This document shows positions 32,877 to 51,330 of a stretch of 64,000 nucleotides of DNA, piece by piece. The notes beneath the pieces were generated by a model. It saw only the letters and a list, made by a program, of their open reading frames with translations. It was not told the DNA's origin and ran no database searches. The position numbers were made by a program, and so were the translations under genes. Source of the stretch: Arctopsyche grandis (Eukaryota > Arthropoda > Insecta > Trichoptera > Hydropsychidae); contig NC_135359.1 of NCBI RefSeq assembly GCF_051622035.1, positions 22,788,001 to 22,852,000 of the forward strand, in the 5' to 3' direction. Within the stretch, counting starts at the first letter, position 1, and every line of letters starts with the position of its first letter.

Positions 32877-34080
32877 GTGAATCTAAATGTGATTGGAATA
32901 GGGTTGGAATATATACATACATATGTATGTATGTATTAGTTAGGATAAAATTATGGTTGAAATTGTAAGAATGGCAACATTATGTACATACATGTTTCAG
33001 ACCAAGTGTACATTTCCTTCATTTATGAACATACTAGTTTGTTCATACACGAACCAATCTAGTCGGTTATAGTGTACGCAAAATAACAAAATGACAAATG
33101 ATATAGTTTGTTCATGCATAAACTATTAGGCATAAGTTTAAATATTCTAAATCGTTTGTCCCATCCTATATTTAAATATGCATACTTACACTGCATTGCA
33201 ATGTTTCAAAATGAGCGGAAATGGGAATAATAGCAATGTTGTAAAACGGTTTCCATAAGATTTCCCATATCAAATACTCGACGTTTTAACATCTCAAAGG
33301 CTTTGACAGCTCAAAATTTTTGTTAGCTACTAGTTTCATGTGACAACTGGTGAGTTTATTTGAAGTTCGATTCTGACTGTTTGCGTTTTCACTAAAACCG
33401 ACAGTTCGTGTATGTCAGAGGTGGCCAGGCGGGCTGTTTATGGGAGTAGTTCATTTTTCCCGTGTTATCCTATTTTTTTCTATAAATACAGTTGACAGGG
33501 GGTTTCAATTTAAAATATAATATGTATTTTAATAAAATAAATAAACAAGTGCTATGTATGTATTTATAATAAAGTAAATCAATAAGTGTATATATAAAAT
33601 ATATTTCAGAAAAAATCCGTTGTTTCCTTTTCCTCTTATTAGGGGAAGTTTACTTTTGTATTTAGACTTGCATTTACATTTAACGACATCGGTCCATCTG
33701 TACGTAGGAAACCTTATTTCCTTTTATTTTACTATTCGGCTGCTTTGAGAGTATTATTTCTAAATAAAATGAACATCCGCCGCTAAATATTGTCATGCTT
33801 AGAGGAAAAAGTATTTAGTTAACAGTAATATCATATCAGTCTCAATGAACGGACATAAGCAGGTACTTTTACCACACCATAACTATCCATTGCAGTTATT
33901 TCCTTTCAACATATGCGAGAACAATATCAACTTCTTGAATGGTATTTCGTCCTTTACTAGTCGAAAAAAAAGTTAAAAGTATAAATTACGCCTAAAAAAG
34001 ACCCCTTGGTTACCACTAGTGTATGTTCATGAACGAACTGGAGTGTACACTTTGTCATATTCATACATATATAGATGTAT
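32877..34080. repeat. Sik2 intron 1 with inverted copies of the ~300-bp array unit
   Basis: Sequence at 32990-33260 is the reverse complement of one unit of the array at 26990-28330 (GTTCATACACGAACCAATCT, then AACATTGCTATT-type block). A shorter piece with GTTCATGAACGAAC lies at 34024-34038. The rest is AT-rich and no gene is seen. Confidence 0.55.
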
Positions 34081-37000
34081 ATATGTAGAATTGACTTACT
34101 TAGCATTCCACCTAATAGTTTACGATCGACAAAATTAACTGATTGTAGAAACAGCAGCTTTGAATAGGTTGATTGCCTTTCTTCCATATCATTTCCACAG
34201 GTTGCCAAGCCACAAAATACTTCTGCCAAGTCAGCATTTGCATTCTAAAATACCTTGTATTATCGAACGTAATTATATGTGTGTATTTGTACATATGTAT
34301 GCACATACGTACTTATTCTCAATAATTTTACTAATCATACCAGTTAGATAGCATAATCTAAAGTTCGCCCAACTACATACTCGCTAAGGTCTCGTTGGGA
34401 ATTTGCATACATTAGGTATTCGATAAGTTTCGTTCCAGTACTGGAGTCAGTTAGTTCATCGGTTTGTTTTTGGCTATTTTTTTGTGTAATCAGGTTGATT
34501 TTCCAAAGGGTTAACGTCTCGTGGAGCACGTGGCGTCCGAGTGAACAATGCAGCATTGGCGCCAATTGATCATTACGCACGTTTTCGACCATCATCGTTT
34601 GCGTCACTCGACAATCAAACGGTTAAGCGACGTCTGCCCCATTATTTATTCTGAACCGTACATCAGCCGACGGACTGCTTCGAAATTTGACCGTAGATTT
34701 ATCATTTAGCCAGGAGGACGCGGTTCTGTTAGTCGGTCATTTTTTGCGTCACACGGGTGTCACAGAACGGCCACTGACGTGTTTTCAGCGACGCGTTTTT
34801 CCAAAAAGCGGTGAAAAACGACTGAAACAATTGACGTCGCCGTTGTTTCTGCATCGTAATGCTCGCTTTTCAAAGAAATGGCAGTTGATTTTCAGAACTA
34901 CATATGTAAATGTGTGTCGATATTTTCTCAGCTTGTCGATATGAAACGATACAATGGCGGTCGAAGGGTTAGAGTGATTCAGCGAAATGAATTATTGAGA
35001 TTGGGAAAATTATATGAAAGTATTTCGAAATCTTTCTGCTTTGTTCTTTATCTAGCGAAGGCGTTTATACAGTTATGGAAATTTTATTTATATATTTAAA
35101 TTTTTATCAAGGCTTTATGTAAGGAATAGTCAAAATAGCGTTAGTATTCGATCAGGTGAATAAGTGAATATACCCATTGTATCTCCATATGCATACACTA
35201 CATGCATATATCGAGTTTGAGTCGTATTGAAGAAAGTGGTTGAAAAATATGTGTACATACGGAAAACCGAATGGAAACTCGTCACGTATTTTGTATACTT
35301 TTCTTGTTACTCGTGTTCGATTTTCAAGCGTTACTACTTCACCATAACAAACACTTACTGCTCGATGTGTAGAGTTCTTCGCTTTCGGTCTTCTGTCACT
35401 TTTTGTAAAGGACAAACATTTGAACTTGTCAATTTTATATAGAGTCGTAAATCTACATGGTTCAATAATCAAAGTCGGATAATATTGAAAACCAAATATT
35501 TTTTATAAATATTTGATAAAATCGAGAAACAAATAGTTGACATTTTACTGATTTATCGGTAATTAATCAAAATTTCGCCATAGGTGATTATTTTATCGCG
35601 AATTAAGTGCATGTACAGGCATATTATTGCATTAAAAATTGGTGCAATTGGCGTATTGTGGATTAGAGAGTCTGGAATTTGTTTATTTTCAGTATCAAAT
35701 CTCCAAAATGACTAAAATTTTGAGCGGGATAAATAGGAATGCAATAAATGCAAGGCAATAAAATAATCTTTTGTTATAGGTCTTGAAGTTTTGTATAGTA
35801 AGAAAACAGTAATACTAACTCAATGTAAGAAGTTTTAGCGAGTGGGAAGCCTTCTGTCAGTTTGACATTTCTCTTATAGCATCTTAATGAGTGCATATTT
35901 AAGAGTGGCAACACAGACCAACCAAGTCGTAATGCGATCAGACGGTTGTTTCAATTATTATTTCAATTGACTTTTATGTGTGTAATTTTATTCAACTGAG
36001 GTTTGTTTTTAATTATTTACGGTGCAATCTAGGTTAACGTTTTTAGGAAAAGTAATCACATACATTTATCTAATCCAAGCTACATATTTTCATTTACCGG
36101 TAATGGGAGATATTATTTACCGGTAGGTGAAATTTGACGATACATTGCAATCCCTACTCTAGACTCGGTCTATGATGCATACACGATTTCAATCATTGCA
36201 CTTGTCCGTATATCAGAATTGTTATTAATTGTTATCTATTTGGACCTTATCTTCAGTACAAAATGTTATAGTGTACGTTGCGACACTTCATCTTATACAT
36301 ATGTACATACATACATACATAGTCACAGTTAAAATTCCAATTGATTCAATTGCATATCGCATCGTCGCGGGACGCATACTATCAACGAGAAATCGTCACG
36401 CAATTTTCACACGAGAGTAACGAATCTTGAAACGCATCCACTTTCGATCGAATCGGCCGAAAAGGTTAAATACGTCGTATAAATAAAACCGGATAAGGTA
36501 TAGAAATAGTTTCTCGAGCTCCGCCCCAAGACGCTCGTCGTTGTACATACATACGTCAGTGATGCTCAACCAGATGAGCTATTTTTACGCGCGTGTTTTG
36601 CGTCAGCGGCACTCTGTCGGAAGGGTCAGTATCGCAATTAGCTAAATTACACATCTGCCTCTATTCGTGTACATATATTGGATATGTGTGTGTATAAATT
36701 ATGTATAAACACGCGTGCCGTTTGCCATAGTCGATTTGAAACGGTCCGGGCACGACCGGTTCATTACGAGGCACGTGAATGTCGAACCGTTTGCGATAAT
36801 CACATTTGTCCGAGCAGGCTCGTTTGACACATTCTGTCATTACGTATGCGGTCTACAGTGGTTCAAAGGGCGTGTAAATGTCCGCAGGGATGATTTCCGA
36901 TGTTGCTGTCTGTTTCTGATATGGCGTAGTGCGTACAGATCCGGCTTGTTGTATTTACCGCAGACTGCTCGTATGAATTATGTATTTGCTTTTGATTGAT

Positions 37001-37419
37001 ATTGAAGGTTTTGTGTTTGCAAGTCAGAATCTGCGGTTGGATTACATATACAGTGTATTTTCTAGTGGCCGAGTGCGGATTATTCGTGATTGAAATAAAT
37101 TCAATTTTTTTTTAAATTTCAACATAAACGCTTGTATCGTCAAAAGACACGTTTAATCCTGCACACAAATTATCTAAAGAGCGTATTACAATTATGTGTT
37201 GTGGAAATGTACTAGGACCTAAAAAAATTAAATCTTTAGAAATCGGAAAAGCAAAAAACCTGGATCATTCAAGAGGACTGAAAAAAAAAACTTCCTGTTG
37301 ATTATAACCAAAAAGGAGTATGGATGGATAGAGATCTTCTAAGATTTTTTCAAGAATAATGGGTTTCTGAATGCCTGGTAGCAGTATTGTTAATAGATCT
37401 CATCCGAATAATAAAAAAA
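34081..37419. other. Sik2 intron 1, no gene recognised
   Basis: About 3.3 kb. Higher-complexity DNA at 34380-34900, 36420-36660 and 36710-36960 carries no repeat or coding signature that I recognise. The open frames there are short and unlike known proteins. The rest is AT-rich. Confidence 0.4.
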
Positions 37420-37806
37420 ATTATAATTTTATCTTTAATTTATACCAGGAAGGCCTAATAGGTAACCCCAATGCGCCTTCCTGGACAGAAACATTGTATG
37501 TATGTACATTTGATACAAATATTATTAATATTATACAAAGTACATAAATACATATCAATTAATATCCACAGAGACATATATGGTCGAATTTGCAGCATTT
37601 TAAACAATTAAGTAAATACATATCAATTAATATTTATTTTCAAATTTGTAAATTTGCAGCATTTTATACAAATTGGCAAACTCTGATAGGAAACGATCGA
37701 CCTGGAATCACAAATCCAATGTCTGGCCAGCAGAAACCAGTGGGATTTGAACTCGTGGCCACTCTGTTCAAAGCATTATATGCTGACCACTAGTCTATTC
37801 TGCTGG
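37420..37806 (-). mobile_element. tRNA-headed SINE (antisense) with perfect 3' hairpin
   Basis: The minus-strand head reads CAGCAGAATAGACTAGTGGTCAG, then GAGTTCAAATCCCACTGG, CTGCTGGCCAGACATTGG and GGTCGATCGTTTCCTATCAG. The 3' hairpin is perfect: CCAGGAAGGC (37445-37454) with GCCTTCCTGG (37475-37484) around a 20-nt loop. A ~30-base segment (AAATACATATCAATTAATAT) is internally duplicated at about 37541-37640. Confidence 0.78.
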
Positions 37807-42542
<4,736 letters not shown>

Positions 42543-42544
42543 AC

Positions 42545-43036
42545 GAACATCATCATCATTTCCAATCATTCACCTTGGATGAAAGCCTCCCCAACTGGCT
42601 TTCGTTCGACTGTGTTTTGCGCAAATCTCATACATACATCACACATTTTTCTAATTTGTTGCGGCTTTCCTTTTTCCCTTTTACATTATCTTGGGTACCA
42701 TTCTAGCACTTTTTTCTCACTTTTCACTGTGTCAACCCAAATATTTTTCTAATTTCATTCACCCATCTTCCTTGCAGCCTTCCTTTCAAGCTTTTAAATG
42801 TTTTTGGGTACAATTTCAGCAGTTCTGTTGTCCACCTTTTATCTATTCTTCTAGCTACGTGACACGCTTATTTGCCATTTAAATCTCTTTTCTCTCTCCA
42901 CTATATCCACTACTTTTGTCATACTTTTCACCGACGTATTCCGTTTCCAATCTCTCCTCTTTATGCCGAGTAGACAGCGTTCCATACTTCTTTGAGTGTA
43001 ATGGACTCTGTGTAACATTATGGTGTTTAATGTCAA
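42545..43036 (-). pseudogene. RTE-type LINE 3' fragment
   Basis: Minus-strand translations (with frameshifts) give TQRSMERCLLGIKRRDWKRN, TKVVDIVEREKRFKWQ and, near the end, KPVGEAFIQGE. This is the C-terminal tail of the endonuclease/reverse transcriptase of RTE-like elements. An ATG/GAT trinucleotide tail lies at 42547-42559. Multiple stops and 5' truncation make it dead. Confidence 0.7.
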
Positions 43037-44092
43037 AATTGTACATCACAAAACACATTGATCGAATATCTTTTTATTCAGGCAAAGTGGCATTTTTGAT
43101 TTAAAAAAAAGGCGTTCATTCACTCAAATGCACTACATATTCATTTCATCCGTGTCTTTATTTCCTCTTTTTACTACCAAATATGTCTATTATTTGCCCT
43201 AAATATAAATAATTACTGTTTTACGTATGTACATACATATTATCTAAACATAATAAAACGTGATCAGGAATTGACACTGGATAACAAATGAGCAAAATCT
43301 TAAGCTTGAAATTCCGCATGAATGACATATAAAATATATTTTTTATCTAATATTCAAGTTCACGGATCACTTCGTAGGTATATGTATTTGCAGACCCTAA
43401 AGAGGTCCATTGACCATGGGTTAAGAACCTCCGCTTTAGCAGAAAGTTAGCATTGACGTTCGTGTAACGGGTTCTGGGGTCGATAGTCCGCAAAGCCGTG
43501 CATCATGTGTGTTACTGAGCGTTGTTGTCATATTCCATTTCCTGTTCCCATCCCTATATGGTAACAACAACAGCATTCACCGTTCCATTGTCTCTGGAGA
43601 TCTGAAAAGATCTGACGATATTGTTGATTTTTATCAAATGCTTGAATAGGTTGCGTGTGACGCGCGACCGTCGATCGATCGCAGATTTTCTTCTCTAACG
43701 ATCGCTTTTCTGCGTCATTCATAGACATTGACGTTACTTATGTACATATGTATGTATTTATGTATGTATGTATGTACCTGTACATATGTGAAACATTACT
43801 TTTATTCGATTACTCCATTTCGTCACGAATGTAGAGTAAAAAATGCATAAAACATTCTAGTACGTAATGACTTTATAATTGTGTTTTTCAAAGTAAAGTT
43901 ATTATTGATAGCGATCTAACGCTCGATTGTTATCTTAGTTTGGCTTTTAGTTTTGGTTTTAATGGAATTATTTGTCTATTAGTGTGATTTTTAAAATAAG
44001 TCAGTTCCTTTTTTACAAGGCTTTTCTATGTTTCACTTCGCTAATTATAATGCTTATGTATTTTCCATTGATATATGTATGTACATACATAT
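43037..44092. other. Sik2 intron 1, no gene recognised
   Basis: AT-rich intron with TATG simple repeats (43745-43790). The stretch 43400-43450 (GGTCCATTGACCATGGGTTAAGAACCTCC cut into worn pieces) resembles a hAT end, but it has no partner or TSD. Confidence 0.35.
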
Positions 44093-44305
44093 TGATGGCT
44101 TGGTGCACAGATATTGTATCACCATTTTTGAATTTGTATTGAATTTTAAGCTGTAGATGCTAGAATTTATGTGGTATACATAAATTACCTTGAAAAGAAA
44201 AACCTGAATTATTCCAGCATCTACAAAACTTCAAATTCGATAGAGACTTATAATTCGATACAAATTCAAAAATGGACATATAATATCTGTGCACCAAGCC
44301 ATCGA
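44093..44305. repeat. Foldback element, ~95-bp arms
   Basis: The arms begin GATGGCTTGGTGCACAGATAT at the left and end with the complement at the right (CTGTGCACCAAGCCATC). They continue through CCATTTTTGAATTTGTAT and GTAGATGCTGGAAT-type segments, with a ~35-base centre. There is no clear TSD and no coding sequence. Confidence 0.7.
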
Positions 44306-46208
44306 TATGCAGTTGCTTCAATTTTGAGTGCATATACTATGTATTTACCTATACATAAATAGTTTTTTATTGTAATTTTTGAATATTATACGTATACTGT
44401 CATAATATACGTATACTGTCAGTGTTCTTTCTCTAGTTGTGTAGAATTAAAGGAGCCGTTTAGAATTAATAACACTGGGCAACAATAAAATCACGTTTTT
44501 TTTCATACCGGAGTGGAAAGTAGGTATTCGTTAAGTTTGACTCACTAAATTCAAATATGACAATGATTTTTGTTGGTTCTTTCTCGTTAATGAGATATAA
44601 TCGTTTGAATAAAAAACTACAGATTTTTACTTTTGCAGCCTTTAAACTCAAAATCTAGTATTGTTGTGCCGAAAGTGAATATTGGAACCAATAGTCTATT
44701 TGGTTTTTTTTTACTGACTGAAAAGTCTTTTTTTTCTTCTATTGACTGTCATATTTTATTGCTTTAAAATACTTTATATAATGACTTAGCGAAGAGAAGA
44801 GTTGTGCAATACTTTCATTTACGCTTGATAAATACATACATATATGTATGTATATAAATGAAAATTCTTTCAGGATTCAATTTGCAAATGTATTTTGAAG
44901 ATGTGTTGAAAGCGATAAGATTTTATTATTCGGGTAGATTTGCAAAATTGAATACATATTTCAACTAGCCTAATATCGTTTTATTAAACTAAAAGTTGAA
45001 ATTTAATGCAACGGTATTTTATCTCCATTAGCAGTAAATAATGACAGCGGACGAATTTTCCAAAGAAAGTAAGTCACTTAAGTTTTCATTTATCTGAAAC
45101 GAAATATGAAATGTTCTCTATTATATTACACTTAATATGTAATCATCGTCAAATTGACATTGCCGTTTTAGTGTAAATGTGTACATTTGTGTATACATTT
45201 CCTCATATTATTACGTGTTGATGAATTTCCACTCGGCGTATCTTTATCCTGTTCAATATCCTATATTAAAATGTGTGTGCGAATGAATATTATTGTTTTG
45301 AATAATGAAAAACACGCTCTGGTATGCTGAAGACGGCTTCGGGCACGACCGGCATTTTCCCTTCACGTGACGTAGTACATACTTGGCAACGTTTCACGTA
45401 TTCACGTGCGTGAAAACGGACGTTTGGCAACGTCGCTACGACCGTGACGAGGGCGCTTAAGGGGTGGGATGAAAACGGGAGGAAAGTGGGAGGACCTGAA
45501 GGGAGAAACGGGTGAAACATTATCGACTTGCGGCCGCGCGTTGCAGCTTGCACTTCCGCCATTGCCACTTGCCTCCACTTTCCTATCGCCGTTATATTTT
45601 TTCCACCACGTTCACGGCCGTTGTCTAGACGTGTAATGACCCTCAAGATGGTGTCGTTTAAAAAACAATAATTTCAATATTAATTGTTCTAGCACACGTC
45701 CGATAAATTCACTGACTGTCTCGTATTTATACAATGCAATTCATATTGTGCATTACTTCTTAATGCTTCCCTATTTAGATCATTAAGTTTGAACGATTGT
45801 CGAGCAGTTGTGTGGCTTAGGTTAAAGTCTTTATTTTATGATTGATTTATTTGCATATATATGTATGTACATATGTACATACATTACTTTTTTTTTTTAA
45901 TTTTCCCATGATGCCATTACGGGTTGCCCTGAGCGTCACTTATGGTATTAAACTTATACATCTACTACAGTATATAAAAATCAATGTCACGTATGCGTTC
46001 CTATACCATTCAACCGATTGCGATGAAACTTACAAGAGTTATTATCTGCATGTCCGCGATGGTTTGAATAAAAAAAATCCGCCAAAAACGGGAACGGAAA
46101 CTGGAAAAACGGGAATGAGTGGCATTGCATGGCAAATAATTTCAAATCAGTTCGCAAGCGATCGTTGTTAGGGTAAAATAAACAAACAATTGAGCGAGAG
46201 TTACATAG
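44306..46208. other. Sik2 intron 1 with a GC-richer island at 45300-45660
   Basis: Most of it is AT-rich. The island at 45300-45660 is CpG-rich compared with its flanks, has no repeat signature and contains TCACGTGACGTAG (overlapping E-box and CRE-like sites) at about 45363. A regulatory role is conjecture. Around 45990-46130, AACCGATTGCGATGAAACTT and repeated AACGGGAA units resemble Helitron-derived sequence, but no ends were found. Confidence 0.4.
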
Positions 46209-46242
46209 GACACACACACACACATACACCCACACACAAATA

Positions 46243-46277
<35 letters not shown>

Positions 46278-46290
46278 AAACACACACAGA
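46209..46290. repeat. (CA)n-rich microsatellite
   Basis: Runs of CACACA interrupted by CCC and AAA over about 80 bases. Confidence 0.9.
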
Positions 46291-49298
<3,008 letters not shown>

Positions 49299-49812
49299 TA
49301 CATACAGCCAGCAGTTTGGCTTAATGGTAGCGTATGTATTTAGCACCACTGAGGTCGAAGGTTCGAGTCCTCGTCAAACTGCTGGTTAGGTTTGGGGGTT
49401 TTGTGACTCCAAATCGATCGTTTCTCTATCAGAGTTTGCCAATTTTATCTGATCATTGTTGAAACGGTTCCTGAAAATTGGTATTAGTTCATTTCCTGTT
49501 GTCACAAAATCTGTGTGTATAATTTGTAAAAGTTATGCACAGTAATCTGAAATCTATAGACATCTCTATAATTTCGTGTTTATTATATGTATAAAAATTG
49601 TAATAATAATTGTAGACAAAAATCTAAAAATAAATAATCCATAGATGTATCTATGATTATTATTTCTGTACTGATTAATTGTTATATGCTATGTATTCTG
49701 ATTGTATATGTATTATTGTATTTCTGACCGTTATCGTACACTCGTCGCATTGGAGCGATCTGTAATGACGAGTGTATATTGATTGTAACAATAAAATAAA
49801 TAAATACATACA
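49299..49812 (+). mobile_element. Full-length tRNA-headed SINE (+ strand) with TACATACA flanks
   Basis: The SINE is 49307-49804, with TACATACA directly on both sides (a TSD, though of simple sequence). The head is GCCAGCAGTTTGGCTTAATGGTAGCG with the A box, and the B box GGTTCGAGTCC is at 49360-49370. The body has GGTTTGGGGGTTTTGTGACTCC-type sequence and the shared TATCAGAGTTTGCCAATTT and GAAACGGTTCC. The 3' hairpin TACACTCGTC / GACGAGTGTA (49737-49746, 49767-49776) encloses a 20-nt loop. The tail is ATAAAATAAATAAA. Confidence 0.85.
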
Positions 49813-50137
49813 ATATATACGGTATGTTCACAATTCGTTTCAGTTATATTCTAATAGTTACTAATCCATTGACTATTTTTACTTTGTATATGTACATACA
49901 ATACCTTAGTACATACATTAGTAACAATAGATGAAGTTTTGTTTGATTGGCATTTCTAATTTTTCTCTTATATATTTTGTGTAAAATTGATTGAAAAAAG
50001 CATAAATACTGATACTAAATTATTTTTGAAGCGTCTAAAAACTATATTTTTATATCTATAAAAAACAGAAACATATCTATTGTATTTCAATATTTTTAGA
50101 AAACATTGACACAAAAAGTTTATATATACATATTTAT
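49813..50137. other. Sik2 intron 2, nothing recognised
   Basis: AT-rich sequence with no feature that I can support. Confidence 0.4.
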
Positions 50138-51330
50138 TTATTTATTTATTATCCATCGTATATATTAACCCCGGCCATAAGTGCAACTAGGTTACCCAAG
50201 GTGACACCTATGATCAAACTTTTGTACATGAGTAGCGAGTACCATTTTTACACATAATTATTATACACAAAACATAAGTTGAAAACACTGTACGACAATC
50301 CTTTCCACTCAACTCTTCCAATGTCAAAGCCGCTATAGCAGCTCTGTCAAATGTAGAAGTTCCTCTTCACAATTCATCGATCAAAACTAAAGAGTTAATT
50401 GCAGTGCGTCTCAAAATTGTTTCTCAAAAATGCAGCTTCACTCAATTCAACCAGGAAGGTTGAATGTCCTGACATTACATCGTCATCGACTTCGCCCAGA
50501 CTTGTAAATATTCCGTCGATGATAGCCAAACTGCACTTTCTTGCAAAAATGTTTAGATTATTGATGCGAATTAACAATTGTGAGAAAACTAAAGGTTTTA
50601 TTCAATCTTACGCAACACTTTTAAGTTTTTTAATAATGAAAATGTTTCAAATTTATGTAATTTAGAAAATTGATTAAAACGACATTGTTTTATTATGTTT
50701 GAAAGAACAATTTTTCTACTGCTAGTATTTTTGAATCATTTGTTATGTTAACACAATTTTTCTATTTTTATTCTTTCAAAACGTTCAGTATACATAGATA
50801 CAAGTAAAAAAAAAAACAAAAAAATTATACTCACTGTGTATAGTCGGCAAATACAATGTTTGCCTACTTATGTGTGAGTTATTACAAAAAATTACTGTTT
50901 GTTGTTTTATTTTATTTTTTTTGCAAATCTGCGACCTTCTTATCTTGACTGGGTTACTGATGCTATTGCGCAAATCGCACAATAGATCATTGTTCTCTTC
51001 GATTTTAGTACGCTGTGGTAAATCATAATTACCGGCCGTGTTTCTATTTGTCCCACCTGACTTTTGCAACATCCTCTTTCGCTCCTCTTCCAGGTCACTT
51101 CCCGGATAAATTGCTCCGTTGAAAAGCCGCTTTTTCGCGTACTTGTCTGTCCCAAATGAAACACGACAATTCGTCGTTGTATACAAAACGCACGCCATCA
51201 ATCTACCGGGAGAAGATTGATATTTTGTTAACCGTGAAAGATGGGACACACGAATAAAGAAATAGAAAACGAAACAGTGTAAACAGAAGGCAGGCGACAT
51301 GGTTCAGCACGGTCTGAAACCCGACCTTTT
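50138..51330 (-). mobile_element. Probable LINE-type insertion of unknown family (antisense)
   Basis: On the minus strand it ends in an (AAAT)n tail (50138-50152) preceded by a hairpin of the same design as the other LINE/SINE tails (CATAGGTG..TTGGGTAACCTAG..CACTTATG, 50169-50206). Upstream there are open frames at 50577-50395 and 51300-50785. The latter encodes 171 aa with GSDLEEERKRMLQKSGGTNR, which I cannot assign to any family. The 5' boundary is a guess. Confidence 0.4.

Noticed and set aside
45290-45646. A 118-codon minus-strand frame in the intronic GC-richer island
   Set aside because: No similarity that I can recognise and the composition explains its openness. The island is noted as possible regulatory DNA only.
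49307-49385. A tRNA gene suggested by A and B boxes
   Set aside because: The same head recurs in several SINEs with a common body, the cloverleaf is imperfect, and an A-rich tail follows. It is a SINE promoter.
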